64,000 nt of DNA from Steinernema hermaphroditum (GCA_030435675.1 CM059621.1:8122001-8186000), one strand, 5' to 3'; positions 1-13,800 are shown, counted from the stretch's first letter. Notes: a model not told the origin generated them from the letters alone. A program made the numbers and translations.

Positions 1-3000
1 CAAACATTTTCGACCCTATTTATGTGCAGATTTGACCACAATCCTATTTTGAAGGAGCTCGATATTCCTACCTCTCGCACTAGACGCTATTCACAGCGGC
101 TTTTGCGACCGCTAAAGAGAGAATTCGTGTCTTCCGTACCCTGTGTGCTCGCCTAAAACAAAGCCCCTTCTGCGGCCAAAAGGCTTCCCCAAAGCAAAGA
201 ACCTCCACCGCCGAATGTTGCGTTTGCGTCCCTTTGGGGGCGATAAAGGGGCGACAATTGGCGAAGAGGATTTTGAACAATTCGCGTGGTGGGAATCAAT
301 TAACGGCGTCTTTAGGCCGAGAACTTGAGCTCTGGGAAAATGGCGAAAAGAAGCCTCAGCCCGAGAAGAAGCCGAAACTCCTTTCTGAATCGAAAACAAT
401 CGCCGTCCGGCGATATCGGATTGTCGATTTCCCCCGGAGACGCGCGTTTGTCCCTCGGCCGCCAAAACGTTTTGGTTTAGGATGGCGCAAGAAAGGTGTC
501 CGATAGCAGAGTTTGCCCAATGAGAGCATTCTTCGGAGATATCGATTTGCCGATGCGTTCTTCTTCGGCCGAGGTTCATTAAAAGTTCGTTTTTCGCTGT
601 AATGAGCTCCCCTGGAGGGGTTCTCGATGATTTATTCTCGTCTGTGGTTTTTCTTCTGGCTTCAGGGAAACGCCTCGATCTTTCGATTTAAATTATACGC
701 CAATAAAGAATTCCGAAAAGATCATAAAGGACTCGAAACGTCAATCATCCGCTCGGACCTCATCCCAAATGCCATGAGGAATCAGCCGACGGCCCGCATG
801 GGAATCTGAAAAACGAACGTTCCTAACCCTGTGATGGAGGGCAATTAGGGGCGGTGAGAACCCTGAAGTGTCCGTGTCTTTGGGTCACATCCAGCCCCTC
901 CATCCATATCAATCAATGTTTTCTTCCAGAGAGTTCCAAGATCATCGGCGTTTCTGTAGATGTTGTTCTATGACTTGAAAGACACTGGAAATAGACAAAC
1001 TTCTCATCTCATCCCCTGTACCGTACCAACCAGGCTTTGATCCACCCGACCAACTGCTCGCTTTGTTCATCTCCACTGAACCGCGCCGCACTAATTAGCC
1101 TTCGCTCTCGGTTTTTCCCTCTTCCACCGCCACCGCATATGTTTCATTTGATATGAAACGCGATATTACAACGCGGCGCGGAGCAGAGGCCGTCTTCGAA
1201 GCGTCGAATCCGGCGGCCCCTCACGTGGCTCACACGCTACGTCGGCCTATTTTCGGTCGCCGGACGTCTTCTTGACGCCTCACGTCATCGCGACGTCGGA
1301 CAAAGGGTCCTCTCGGTCGATTCTTCTAAAATTCGATTCTTTTGTGGTCCTCCTCGCGTGTTTGTTTACTTTTTCACGTCGGCAAACACCGCCCGGATTC
1401 CTCTTCCGCCCCTTTATTTGTCTCTTCGCTCGTTTGTTAACTCCTTCCCTCCAGTTCCTTTGTTCTCTCTTTATCTCAAATGCGCCAATTATCGGAGACG
1501 TTGCAACCGTTGGGGAGAACAGTGTCTGGACTCTGGCGATTGACATCGATTTGTGAACACGGTTTAGGGTTCATGGCTGAGGGAACCCTTTAAATGTGCT
1601 TTTCATCATTCTAAGTTTGAAAGTCACACGGATTGATAGGCGCGTAACTTGACGCCCATCGAAAAGTTAGATCCAAGGCGTTCCTAAAATTATGACAATG
1701 AGAGTCCCTTTGCAAATAATGGGGCACTGGCTGAACATCATCTTAGTGACTGTTAAATGGCAATTCAATATCGAATGTGCTGTCCTGAATCAAGCCAGCT
1801 CCCGGGTCCATACTTAATTTCTACTTAATTTTTACTCGGTTAAGTGTCATGCCAGCGCTAAATCGAATCGGAAGGACTATACCTATTTGACCACACGATT
1901 CTTTTCTTGACCACATGCCCTGACGTCGTCCTATATCTGCGAATCACCCTCACATCACCTATCGCGAATGCATTTCTCTCATCTACATTTACATTTACTC
2001 TTGAATCAGTGGCATTCATCACGCAAGAAATCTCATAATGCACAATGAAGAACCGTAGATCACCGTTGTCGCTATTTCTCTTCTTTCTTCGGCGCAGGAC
2101 ACGACGTCGGAGTTGAAGGCAGCTATCCCATCAGTGTGCGCGGACTTCGAAGCGATGAAGAGACTGTATCCAGAAGATGCGTTGTGATGGAGCACGATAG
2201 GCGACGTGGAATCCCATCTTCGGAGCGGCTGGCGGCGCAGACTTCGGAGTTGGGACGATTCTTCGGCTTGAGTGAGCGGCGCGGGTGGTCGGGCGGTGTT
2301 GACGGTCTTCTTGGCGAGATACAATTCGGCTTACGTTCCACGCCAGCCACGACGGATTGGAACGGGGCGATCATTGCGCCAACAACGACGGCTAGGAGCG
2401 ACCCTTCACTCAACTCAGTCGGCTCAGACAGACAGCCTCAGAGAGGGCGAGTGGACGACCCGACCGATCGCTGGAGACACAAATGAAAGTCATTTCTCTC
2501 ATCGAAAAGCCATAAATTCTGCAATTTGCATTTCTCTGTTTGTTCTTCCCGAGAAGGCCGCCGCCGCGTCCCAAAAAAGGTCGTCGATTCATCCAAAGCC
2601 GCAGACGAGGAGGCCGAAGGAACAGTTGTGGAATACAGATCGCGTGTGATACAACCAGCTTTGTGTGTAAACAGACGGGACACTCGGCGACGTCGCAATT
2701 CAAACTGATACGCGCGCCGACTCATGCTCCTTCGTCTGCGCTTCTCCCTCTTCTTCCCTGCCCACCGAAGATCGACAGCTCCGATCTGTATCATCCTCGA
2801 GTACTCGCCGTCTTCCAAAGGTCCGATCGATCGCCTTCTTCTGTTAGTTTCCAATTCCCGAAAGGGTCCCACGAGGAGAGGTGATAAGAGAGTCAACCAA
2901 AGATCACCGGTAGGAAGTGAGTTGGAACTACAGGGAAACCTATTGGAACTGTTGACATTCGGCAGATAATCGCCTGGATATTGAACACTCAGAAGAGCTA

Positions 3001-6000
3001 ATCGATATTTCGACTTCTTATATTCTTCGCAGATCCGTGGTTAGTGGTTATCGTTTCAGGATTCGAAAACGAAATGGGCCAGTTTAGATGGCCACTCTTG
3101 CTTCCATCCAGGCGAATATGCGCGTCCAAACTTACCCCAAATTTGCTGGCCATCCTTGGATTTTCATTTTTGAAAAAAAAAAGAGAAAAAAAGCTTTTTG
3201 CGGACTCTGAATGAAATGAATTCAATGAAACAAGGACATGTAGCAGTCCTCCCAGCTAAAATTATGACACATTGATTGTATGCTTTCAAGCGAGTCAGTC
3301 AAACCGCTCGTTTTCTTTGAAAACAAAGAATTTTCAAAACTTTTTTACCCTTTGTTACTCGCTCAACGGGGTCTCTTTCAATGTTGTTTTCTGTGTTTTT
3401 CAATGAGATCACCTCTCAAGTTAATTCAAGTAATAATTTTCTGCAAACATTTCAATAGGAGTTTACCTTTTTATCTACTGACGGCCTGTTTCAGCACCCC
3501 TTCTCGCTAAGCAACTGAAGAAAACCGTTTAAAAAAAAACTTTTTGTTTTCATCCAGCTCCGGTTTGGCTATTTTGCTCCCAAAAAAACGAAATGAATAT
3601 TCATAATTTTTCAAAGCTTTTTTCACCCTTTTTGTCTTTTTAAATCGCTCCCCTGGGTTCCTTTAAATGTTGCTTTCTTTCAAGTTAATTCAAATAATAA
3701 TTTTCTGCAAACATTTCAATAGGAGTTTACTTTTTTATTTACTGAACGGCTAGCACCCCTTAATGGCCTCCCCTTCTCGCTAGAAATCTGAAGAAAACCG
3801 TTTTTAGGGTAAGTTTTTAGATTTCGTTTTCATCAAGCTCCGTATCACGGGATTTGGCTATTTTGCTCCAAAAAAATGAACGCGCCTGTTTTCAAAATTT
3901 AGAGGTCCTCATAAATCGGATGTTTTATTGCATCCATAAAATGAGCACACATTGGCGATTCGAAAGACACCGCATAATTAAACTTTTTTTGTTGTATAAG
4001 TGCACTTTGTGATCGTCGATCGGTTCATCGAAACACAACGAACTCATCTATGAATGTGACCATGAAGACTTTCTTTTCCATCCTCAGAAAGTCCTTCTTC
4101 TTCTACAAGTGTTTTTAGTTCTCTTGCAAAAAAAGAGGTAAAGTGGCCGCAATCCGGTCCCATTCTCCACAGTACATTGAGCAGAACAGCCCTGAGTCAG
4201 CGCGTTTGTTTTTGACTCTTCGGCGCCAATTCATTAGTTGTCGCCTCGTAAGTGCGTCTTCCCGTCTCCCCTAATCCCGGGCCATATGTTCTCGGCGGCT
4301 CGGCTCCGATGTCGGGATTCTCGCGGCCGAGTGGCCCTCTCCGCCGCGGAGAACCTCGGAGATGCGCATATTAGCGCAGCAAAGCAAAGAGCAAAGGACG
4401 ACGGCGGATTATGTGCCTCCGGCCCGGCTCGGTGGGTGTCCTTCGGTCCCGGGACGCCCCTACTTGGCCAGTTCGTTAGTTGTTGGTTGTGTGTTGACGT
4501 TGTCGGAGATAGTGGGGTTCGCGAATTGATTATTTCCTCCATTTGCCCGCTTTTTGGCTCGATTTCGGGAAGTCGGCGGGAAGACTTATGGACCGGGGAG
4601 GCGTTTACCACTGGAAAAACATCGTTGGGGGGATGCGGTGCCAGGGAGACGCAGCAGGACCAGGTGTGCTCAGGGTTTCTTGAGGGTGCTGAGTGAGCAA
4701 TTTCACGATGATTCAATGAATTGCATTCTATGCCGTTTTTTTGGAATGACCGCATGGCATCCTTCTTGGGGTTTTACTTGACTTTTCCTTGATTCTTTGA
4801 TTTTTAGCGTTTCAGGGTGAAATGGGAGATTCAACTTCAGTTTAGTGACATTCTAAGCGGTATAAAGTTGCGTAATGCACATCGATTTGGACCTATGCGT
4901 TTTTGCAGGACATGCTAAGCGAGATAATTTAGGAGCTCAAATGACTAAAGGGCATCAAAATCAAAACTGAATAAAAAAACCCAAAATTTCTTGATTCTGA
5001 CATGTGATTAGAATAGACGTCCTACTGGGCGTAATGTCGTTAAATCGAGAAAATAAACAATAACCGGCAATCACAAAAACAAACATGGGTCCAAAAAACA
5101 AGTTAGAATTTTTTTATTTTAAAAGTAAATTCATGGGTGTACACCAGAATCTAAACGAATAGATTTCTTTTTTAAGGACTATTCAGCAATCCACGACTCG
5201 AAGCTAAATATCAAGATGGTGATCCTTTTTGCATTTGATTCACCGAAACCCAACTTGCATTCACCTAAGTGTTGTCCATCCTGGCTCACATCGATCGATT
5301 CTTCTCTGCTTCCTGATTATGACGCGCTGTCAGCACTGACGAAACATGATAGCTCCCTTTGCACACTTCGAAAATTACAACGTCCAGCGTCTCGATGGAC
5401 GTCGTGGATGGACTCTTGTTGTGTCACTCTCACCGCGCACTTATGTTTCCTGTTCTTTTCCGAAAAATCAGATTTGGCGCACTCTCTCAATGGGTCACCC
5501 ATTCAGCACAAGTTGGGCTGTGACTCACTTTCCCTTTTTGAGATGTTGAGTGCTGTCAGTTGACGCGTTGTAGTCACTCTTCTATCTGCTTACTGTATTC
5601 TTTTGGTCCAAACAGATTCGTTCTAGGACTTCTGTATTGTGCCGTCAGCACCGCTCCTCTCCCTCCTCTGTGGATTCTAGTCATGGACATGTCATCGCCC
5701 AATTAATCGAATTATTTCCGCCGCAAATTGAATCGCGCCAGGACCATCGTGACTGCATCTGACAGCCCCCCTAGGCGTGCTCTTCGGCTCATGCCTCCTT
5801 GGGCTCCTTCCGTAATTTATGAGTCGCGTCCGAAGGAGTTTTGGCGATTTATCGGACACATTATTTGGTGATAAGGGACGCGGAGTTTTCGCCTTTTTGG
5901 CGCGTCGCGGTGGGATCCGCGGAAATTGGCCGCGAGCGATGTCCATTTAATGTGATCTCGTGGCGATTTCGGACGCGTAAACACGAACGTGTCTAGTTCG

Positions 6001-6027
6001 CTTTTTGCCATCCACTCGCCTCTGCAG
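1..6027. other. No gene supported; intergenic
   Basis: I find no exon chain, family motif or RNA gene here. Overlapping ORFs of 60-173 codons on both strands (for example near 2.1-2.9 kb and 4.2-4.8 kb) have no recognisable domain and lie in locally GC-rich sequence, where long chance ORFs are expected. The stretch at 3.3-3.9 kb is an AT-rich tandem duplication, listed separately. The 4.2-4.7 kb and 5.7-6.0 kb islands are GC-rich and could be regulatory, but nothing specific can be named. Confidence 0.6.
3332..3880. repeat. Imperfect tandem duplication, period about 264 bp
   Basis: Two diverged copies lie head to tail. Landmarks recur in the same order: the block around 'aggagtttac' at 3457 recurs at 3721; 'ttctgcaaacatttcaat' precedes both; 'ctgaagaaaaccgttt' and 'ggctattttgctcc' follow in both. 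The copies differ by several indels and many substitutions, so the duplication is old. No coding capacity is visible. Confidence 0.75.
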
Positions 6028-6158
6028 GGCGCCGTTGGGCCGAATGGGCACAATTGCCGACTGGGAATGCGCACCACCTCAGCGGCGGAATGGAAGATCA
6101 ACGGCGAAGAGACGGCCCTCCTCGCTCATCACTACCAGATCGCCGACGTCATCGAGAA
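6028..6158 (+). CDS. Orphan candidate coding exon
   Basis: A good acceptor (CTCTGCAG) is followed by an open 131-nt segment with GC-rich third positions like the real genes nearby, ending at a clean donor (AA|GTGAGT). The translation ends in TALLAHHYQIADVIEK, which looks like folded protein rather than noise, but I do not recognise it. It ends in phase 2, so a partner exon must supply one base. The next gene downstream is lin-2; a join to its first exon at about 7831 is phase-compatible but the acceptor there is poor. It may be a 5' exon of lin-2, an exon of an unseen gene, or chance. Confidence 0.3.
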
Positions 6159-6362
6159 GTGAGTTTCTGTGGGCAACGTGGGGGAGGCCAGTGGTCAGGG
6201 AAGGTGGGAAAACGAGGGAAATTTCTGATTATCGAATAAGGCTGCGTTAAAAGTCGACTTCAAATTCGTAAAAAAAAATAAAATAAGATAAAAAGAACGA
6301 ATTTGATCTGATCCAATTTCAAGCTTCAAGTTTATTTTGTGAAATCGACATTGATCAATGTG

Positions 6363-6620
6363 TCACACCCCATTATTTGCCCACTCTCGACGCGATTCTT
6401 CTCGGGCGCGCTGCTCCCATCTTGTAATGCCGAGTTTCTTCACGAAGTCATCTCGCCATCTTGTCCGTGGCCTTCCGAGTGGTCTTGTTACTGGTGGACG
6501 CCATTCTTCCATTTGACGCGACCATTTTTCCGGTGCTTCATTAGCGAGCTTCGAAGCGTAGTTCCATTTGCGCTTCTTTGCGGCTTCCACGACTGATCCA
6601 GAATAAGGCGCAAATCTCAA
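6363..6620 (-). mobile_element. LINE retrotransposon remnant (3' end of reverse-transcriptase ORF)
   Basis: The minus-strand reading contains KKRKWNYASKLA, then WRPPVTRPLGRPRTRW, then RDDFVKKLGITRWEQRA. This matches the C-terminal signature of non-LTR endonuclease/reverse-transcriptase proteins (K-R-x-W-x-W-A-G-H, then G-R-P-x-x-R-W-x-D-D, then W-x-x-x-A). Only this tail is present. The usual WAGH is degraded (WNYAS), and no polymerase YADD region lies upstream, so it is a 5'-truncated dead copy. Some related reading continues beyond the GRPxxRW block to the in-frame stop. Confidence 0.8.
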
Positions 6621-6849
6621 AAATGCGATCTTGAAAAGAATTCAGGAATTTATGCTTTGGTGTTTAGTGGTGAATTTGTGATGTAATATTGAGGAAAACG
6701 GTAAACATGGGATGAATTTAGGAGTTTAAATTTAGGAGAAAATCCATCGAAGCCAATTTTCTATTTTTGACTAGTTGGTAATCTATTAAATCGGAAAGAT
6801 CAAAGGCAGAAAAAGGCAGAAAGGCAGAAAGAAAGCAGCACGAACTTCA

Positions 6850-7130
6850 GCTGTTCGAGAAGCCATCCTAAAGAAGTTCAAGTGGAATTCAACCCGAAGT
6901 TCAATAAAGTTTGCCAATTTGCCTAAGGTGGGGGGTAGATCTTATTGGTCACCACTTTTGCCGGATCTGAATTCCATCCATTTTGCTGTTTGGCGTTTCT
7001 TGTGGATAAGTGTCAGTTCTTTACGATGCGCTACATTGAATTCACTTAGGGCAGCTCTAGAGGCCACATGGAGGCAGAAAACAGAATCCAGACCCGCGGC
7101 GGTCGGGAGTGTGAATCGGATGTATGTTTA
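6850..7130 (+). mobile_element. Tc1-like transposase remnant
   Basis: The plus-strand reading shows LLPDLNSIHFAVW followed by LNSLRAALEATWRQ. This is the third-aspartate region of Tc1/IS630-type transposases (usual form PPYSPDLNPLDYAVW, then a leucine-rich 'L..aL...W' helix). The upstream part (REAILKKFKW) and a stop-rich frame show that the rest is decayed. Just upstream is a short 'aggcagaaa' microsatellite (about 6811-6836). No clear terminal repeats were found; 'ggcgcaccctgta' near 7280 could be one edge. Non-functional. Confidence 0.65.
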
Positions 7131-7834
7131 GGCGTGCATCTTAACGAAATCAGAACCTCCCGACAAATCATTTTCCATTTGCTTATTTGGGAGTAGCGTA
7201 GCTTCATTTTGCATATAAAAGTGTCGTATTTGCAAAAGACCACAACGAGTTACATTGATTTCTTTATGTTGCAGTTTATCTGGCGCACCCTGTACTTTAC
7301 ACCTCCTTGAGCACAAACATTTCTTATCCTTGGGCATCACCACACCATTCAATCCACTTGCATCCTTTGAATCAGAGGTGCGCAAGGAGTTTTTCGCCTA
7401 AAGCAACCTATTTTTTATTTAGACAACTTTTGAGCACCCCTGTTTCGAATGGTTTGTTCGAGTTTACTTTGAGTATACTCGAATATTATGAAAGGATTAT
7501 TTTTCTAATTTTCGACTTCTTTGTCTTATTTCAGACCTTTGTACTACATGTGCTCTAGAAACCGAATCGCTCTAGAGTTATTTTAGCGCTTTTTTAGAAT
7601 TTTATAGCGCTTCCCTAAAGACCTTGACACTGAATCTCTTAAATCCGCGAACATTCCTACGTCTAAAGGACCTCTTTTCCTTCTCGGTTGACCTTTTTCA
7701 TTGAGGAATCGATTCCAGTGACTCACGGACCACTTCCGCCCTTTGAATTGAGGCAAAAAAATTCCAACAAATCACTAATTTATGTATGCATTGCCCGTCT
7801 GCCCGTCATTGCCCCGACCCGTCTCGCGAGTCCT
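7131..7834. other. Upstream region of lin-2, no gene seen
   Basis: About 700 bases between the Tc1-like remnant and the chosen lin-2 start. ORFs here are short and unrecognised. The lin-2 frame is open upstream to about 7688, so a 5' UTR or a longer N-terminus is possible. Confidence 0.5.
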
Positions 7835-10800
7835 ATGAATTTCGGGGGAGACGTGATCTCAGAGGAAGTGCAGGAAGTCATTCAAAAGGACATGAATGTC
7901 GAAGGGGATACGGTAGATGCATGTTTCAGAGGCCCCCTGAGTGTCGTCTACCGCGCTGTCCATCGCAACAGCTCCAAACCGTTCACCGTGAAGAGCATAG
8001 ATCTGCACAAATACAATCTGTACACCGGACTGACACGGGACGGTGAGTTGCCGAAGCCGAAGTCCTTCCCATTCGGGATTCAGATATCGACAAGGAGATC
8101 GAGATATGCGCTTCCCTAAAGCATCGCTTCATGTGCGAACTCCGCGACGTGATCGCCGGCGACGCCGCCGTCCACATGGTCTTCGACTACCTCGAGGGTC
8201 AGGACATCTGCTTCGAGATCGTGAAGCGCGCCTCCGCCGGCTTCGTCTACAGCGAGGCGGTCGCCAGGTGGGTGTCGGACTCGGTTAGGGCTGACGAGTC
8301 TCTGCAGCCACTACATGAAGCAGCTTTTTGAAGCGCTCAGCTACATGCACAGCCAAGGAGTCATCCACAGAGACATCCGCCCTCACAACATTATTCTAGC
8401 CAGGTGGGTCTTTATGCATTGCTTATTCTGCATGAATGCACTCCAATCTCTCTGAATGGGTATAGGTGGCACATGATCATGTGTACCGCATAAGGCCAAA
8501 TAATTTGAAAGACATGAAATGTCCTTTTGAGAAGCTTCATAGAAGAGCTCAAAAACAATTTCCTCGATAGTTTACATATACAGATATTCTTGATAATCTA
8601 CAGGGCATTCAAGATACATTCACCAGAAATAGATGATGACATCGACCTATTCCACGCTGATTTCCTCGCAATGCAACATGTTTATGCTTGAGCCATTCGC
8701 GACGATTTTGGTGGTTGGAACAGATAGACCGATAAAATCATCTAAAGGATAGAATTTGGCCAATTTTTGGACCAAACTCCCCATTTTCGGATCCAGCCCC
8801 AGTTCTTATAAGTGATACGATAGTCCAATCTTGCGGTAGAGTAGCAGAGAAGACCCAAAAACCTTGGAAAAAATTCAAATTAAGCCCCATTGCAGAGGTT
8901 TTTTGAAAGAAATTCTTTGGGTTTAGAAATGTTTGTGAACATGTGGTTACAGTGTCGTGGAAGAAGAAAAAATATTTGGAATTGAAACCTTAAACATAGT
9001 CCGGCAGGGCTCCTAAACGGTTCACTACATCTAGCACCCCTTTCTCTGAGTCCCGCTTACAGCAAAGACAACAGTGCTCCCCTGAAAGTTCGCGGGTTCG
9101 GCGTGGCCGTTCGTCTTTCATCTCCAGAGGCGCCACCGGCGCTTCTGGGACGAGTGGGGACGCCGCAGTTCATGGCGCCAGAGGTGATCGCCGACGGCGC
9201 CTACGACACGCGAGCGGACCTCTGGAGCGCCGGAGTGCTCCTTTACCTGCTTCTGTCGGGGCGGCCGCCCTTCGTCGGCTCCAAGGAGCACATCTACGAG
9301 AGCGTGCAGGAGGGTCGCTATTCGGTGAGCAATGCGATTAGCGCGTGAATAGGCGTCTTGATTGCAGCTGAGCGGCACCCACTGGGCGCTGATCAGCGAC
9401 AGCGCCAAGGACCTTCTGATGCGGCTGCTCACTGTGGACCCCAACGAGAGGATCACTGCCGCCCAGTGCCTCGAGCACTCTTGGATCGTCGAGAAGGGCG
9501 CCTCCAAGAAGCATCTCAACATCACCGTCGACAACATCAGGAAGTACAATCAGATGCGGAAACTGAAGGTAGGGCTGCACTAGAAGAAGTCACAAACATG
9601 GCGCGCCAGAGGGTCAAGATGCCTTAGATTGGGACCCACCTCGATCCACTTTCAGAGCAACATCCTGGCTGCAGTGAACAACCCGAGATGGTCACGTCTG
9701 CAGGGCTCCCGCTCCAGCTACTCGGTCCTGAGTGGAGATTCAATGCCGGGCGGCGACACTTGCGACGCCGACGGATGCACGCGGAAGGGCCCCGTGGAGG
9801 TGACGAACGAAGACGTTGCCGCCGTCGACAGGGTGAGTGCTTATGGTCTGTTTGTTCGCTTCAAACTCGGCAATTGAAATTAATTTGACTTTCCTCGAAA
9901 CGATTAGGGTTGTCCCTTTGTTTGTCGCCAGAAGACGCTCCACAGTGTCCGCTCGGGAGAGCTAATTGAATTAACTGTAGTTTCGCGGCTTCTAGGGGAA
10001 CTCGGCACCGTGATTTATGGTCCCAGTGGTGCTCTCTCGTAAATCATAAGTAACAAAGAGCGGAGAAGTGCCTGTGGCGCGCAAAAAACTGAACAAACTG
10101 AATGTTTTTATACTGAATGGGAGTGACGATGATGTAAGTGATGAATGGATACGGAGAAAAAAACGCTTTAGGGAGACCCTTTGACCCAGTTGAGAGCCGC
10201 GGAAAAGTAGCATATCCTCTCCTGTCTTGGAATCGTTTCCTGTGATCGCCCCTCCCTTATAGAAGCCACAATCGGCTTCCAATTAGTGGTTTCGGCAACA
10301 ACCTGCAAAGCTCACAAGTGTTTTTTCGTTGTAAAAGTGCCGCTAATGGCGGAAACATGTGTTTCCTGCGAGAAAAACGCGTTTACACTTTAAAAAGTGC
10401 GCCACTGACAACGAAGTAGCGGCCACACGTTTTCTGAATGACGCTCAGAAGATAGAAGACCTCTATCAATGCCTTATTCCACAAGAGCCTCAATCCTCTC
10501 CCTTAGTCATGTGGGCAAACTTCGGACTAATGTTGCGATCAAAGTGTGCAAAGGGCCAATTAATCGAGCGGCCGCTTCCAGATCCTCACGTCACTCGATC
10601 AGATCGCCGCTCTCACCGATCAGCCGTGCAGCGTCGAAACGGCCTCGCAGATGTCCGCCGCCCTCGCCGACAAATCGCTCAACAACCTGCTCATGGTGAG
10701 TCCCTCCCGATAGGGCTGCGTTGCACGGTGTGTGCACCTCCCGGGCCATGTCGGCGCCTTCCGACTCCCCCGGGGACGGTTAGTCAATTTCGCGCGCCGC

Positions 10801-13800
10801 TCGGCCCGAAGAGCCAATTATCGCGTCGTAATTATCGAATTTGCGCGCTCGAGGGCCGTCAATCGAAAGGGACAAGTCCGCGCCGCGGGTCCAGGTCAAA
10901 GGGCGCGGCGAATCCCGACTTCGTCCGTAAATGTGATTTCGGGCCGAGTGGATGACGAGCTCAATCAACGGCCGCGCTCTCGCCACTATAGCCCGCTTCC
11001 CTGAGTTGAGTAGCCTGAGGGCCGCGCCCGCCAAGTAAGTGCCCGCCTGACGGACGGACACACACATCGATCGGCGATCCGACGGACGAGTCGTGTCGAA
11101 CTCGTCGTCGAGGTCGTTCCGCCGGCGCCGAACAAGCCGAAGACGAGTCGATAGCGATCGGAGCGGCGATCGGCCATGTGCCTCCCGGCCGCCTCGTGTC
11201 CCCCCTCCCGTTAGGCCTGCGCCGTCGAAATGCCGTCCTCGGACGCCGAGATCCACGAGATCGCGGCGCGCGTCTCCCGGATCAATCTGACCGCCGAGGT
11301 GGGTCCCTTTCTTTTAGGGCTGCTCGAGGCTCGTGAGATATGGGGGTGATCGGGACGGGAAGGACCCCGATCAATCTCTGTCACTTCGATGTGTCTTCCA
11401 AATCCTCTTTGTTTTTATAAGAGACGTTCTTCGAGGGCTTGGGGGTCAAATGAGACGACAGGAACTCGTTCTGGGTTGGAGACGTTAGGACAGAAGACAT
11501 AGAAGCCTTCTGATGCCTTCCCTGTCGAGATTGTATTGAGTGGATGTAACTGCATTTGTCGTTGGACATAGGACGTCATCTTCGGAGAGAAAAGTAGACC
11601 TCTTCCGCTGCCAGAAAACGGCGATTATGTGTAGGCCATTGTGACGGTACTATGGTGCAGTGTTTGATCGATTATTGCAATTGATTGAATTCTACTAATT
11701 CTAGATCTCTTCTGGTATAATACCTTATTCGAGTCTTTGAATTGCCTATTCGTTTCCACCGAAAAACATGGATCACTTCGATGAGATATTCTGCCATTTC
11801 CTTTCATCTGTTTCCCCACAATGGCGTTGGAGTCGCATCCAGAGATAGGTACGCAGATTCTCTATTAACTGTCAATCTCTTCTCTCCTACAGTATCCTCT
11901 CCGATGCTCGCACGGTCGCTCCTTTCCCCTCATGAAAGCGCAATTTTCTCGACTTCGCGCACCTCATTACGAAGTCAGCGCCAATCACCGATTCCCCCGG
12001 GAGAACAATCCTAACGAACCCCGAAACGCGTCTGTTTTGAGAACTGTCGCCTCGCGTTCTCGCCCTCTCCTGTCGCCTGGCCGCGCAAGGCTTACCTCGA
12101 GGTCCTATAACGATGTCGTTAGTGGTCATCAGCTTGTTTTTCTTTTGGGTCCATCCTGACTCTTTCTGGAATTAGCGCAGATGCCTCTATTTGCCACTTC
12201 TTTTCTCTTTGAGCTGTTTATACGCCGGCTGTGATCTGACCGGGCGGGAAGATTTCCAATCAAGCTCTCTTTGGGATTTCCCATTCGAATCGCTCGAAGA
12301 GTGCAAATCCGTGGAGTGGAAGAATATCTAAAAACACTGGCTGGGGAGGTTGGCGTTTGCCGTTCCGTTGGCCGCCGCTTCCGGTAATCCGCAATGATTT
12401 ATGTTATTTGCGGTAGTCAGTTTACGCGTGCAGTCCTGCCGCGTGTTTTGCACACTTTATGGATTCATAAATTTTACGAGTTTTCATAAGTTTCTGTCAT
12501 AAACGATATCGTAAATATTTAAAAGCGCATTTAATTAGCCTAAAAACTTTTATACGCAAACTGAGAAGGACGACTACCGTAGGCAACGCGAAATTCCTGG
12601 GAATCGTTGCCTCCAAGCAGTTCTCAAGCACCACTAAACAGCCCCTAGCACTACTAAACAGCCCATCGGAAACCCCTTGATCCTCGAGTCACAGAAACGT
12701 TCCCGAAGTGTCGGATTTCGCGATGGATCAGCGGGTGATTTGGAAGGGGAACTGAGAAGTGGACACTCGGCGCGCGGCGTTGATGGATATATTTTGGCCA
12801 ACTTCGCCGTGCAGCCGATGACAAACGGCGATCGCTTCCTGACACTTGACGCCTCTGCGTTGTTTTCCGTTCTCTGCCGTCCTAAGATTCACTTCTGGAA
12901 TTCTTTTGCCATTCGATGGACTGCGTGGTCGGAAAGAACAATTCTGACCTTTTGGCGCTTTCTTTGTCCACGATGTTTAAGATCATGTGGAACCGTGAAA
13001 TACAAAGCAACTTCCGGTCCCCTGCTCCATCTGCCCCAAATGCGTTCCAACAGGCGTGCGTCACTCGGCCTTGCTTTGAACTTCGGCACTAGTTGGCCAG
13101 TTTCTCCTCCGGCCGCCCAGATCTTCTTATCCTTCCCTCTAAATCCAAGACGTCTTAAGCGACAAATCCCCTTCAATTGCGTTTTACAACGGAAATTCAA
13201 TTTCTGCCCGTCGAAGACTCTGAAATCGCCGCAGTCGATCGCCTTCTTCTCAAAGGGGCTCCTCTAGAGGGCTCTAATTTACGACCTCTTTCCGGAGTCA
13301 TAAGTCGGAGTCACTCGCTGATCTGTTATTGCTGGCGACACATCATATCAAAGCCGTCGTTCGGTCGTTTTTTTTGCGACGATCGGCCGAGCGGTGTTCA
13401 GTAGGCGGCGGCCCTCTGATCGCAGAACGCCTCCGAGCAGACGCTCGTCCATCAACCTAGCGCCGCTCAGTGCGATCTGTAGCTGCAGCGCTTCCTTGAC
13501 CATGTCTTCTTCAGCCTCGTTCAGCCATTCCTGACTTTGTCTGTCGCCAAATCTGCCAGGAAATCACGGCTGTTTCCCCAGGAGTCCAGTCCATTCGAAT
13601 CGATTTTTTGGCTGATTTGAAGTGTTCCTTCTTGTCCTCTGTTATCCGAACCCCTTCTTTTCTAGACGAACTATAGATACCCTCGTGTAGACGTTGTCCG
13701 GCGACTCCTCGAGTTTCCTCTCTCTGCAGACTTTCGACGCCGAAGGCGATGGACTCGACGGTGTTCCAGAACCTTCTCCTCGGGCTCCTCACCGGCAGCT

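Larger units (their letters stand above)
10696..13748. other. Large lin-2 intron 7, 5' part
   Basis: Intron 7 spans 10696-14124, joining SLNNLLM to LYDRIS within the L27 region in phase 0. It is far longer than the other introns (39-660 nt) and holds the nested gene at 13749 plus two isolated exon-like stretches listed separately (11230-11298 and 13341-13526). Its other ORFs, including one of 196 codons at 12677, are unrecognised and lack supporting splice logic. Confidence 0.6.

Noticed and set aside
4234..4755. Paired sense and antisense ORFs of over 150 codons
   Set aside because: Mutual shadows in a GC-rich island with no recognised domain.
12677..13267. 196-codon plus ORF inside lin-2 intron 7
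   Set aside because: Composition looks random, no splice signals suit lin-2, and no domain is seen.
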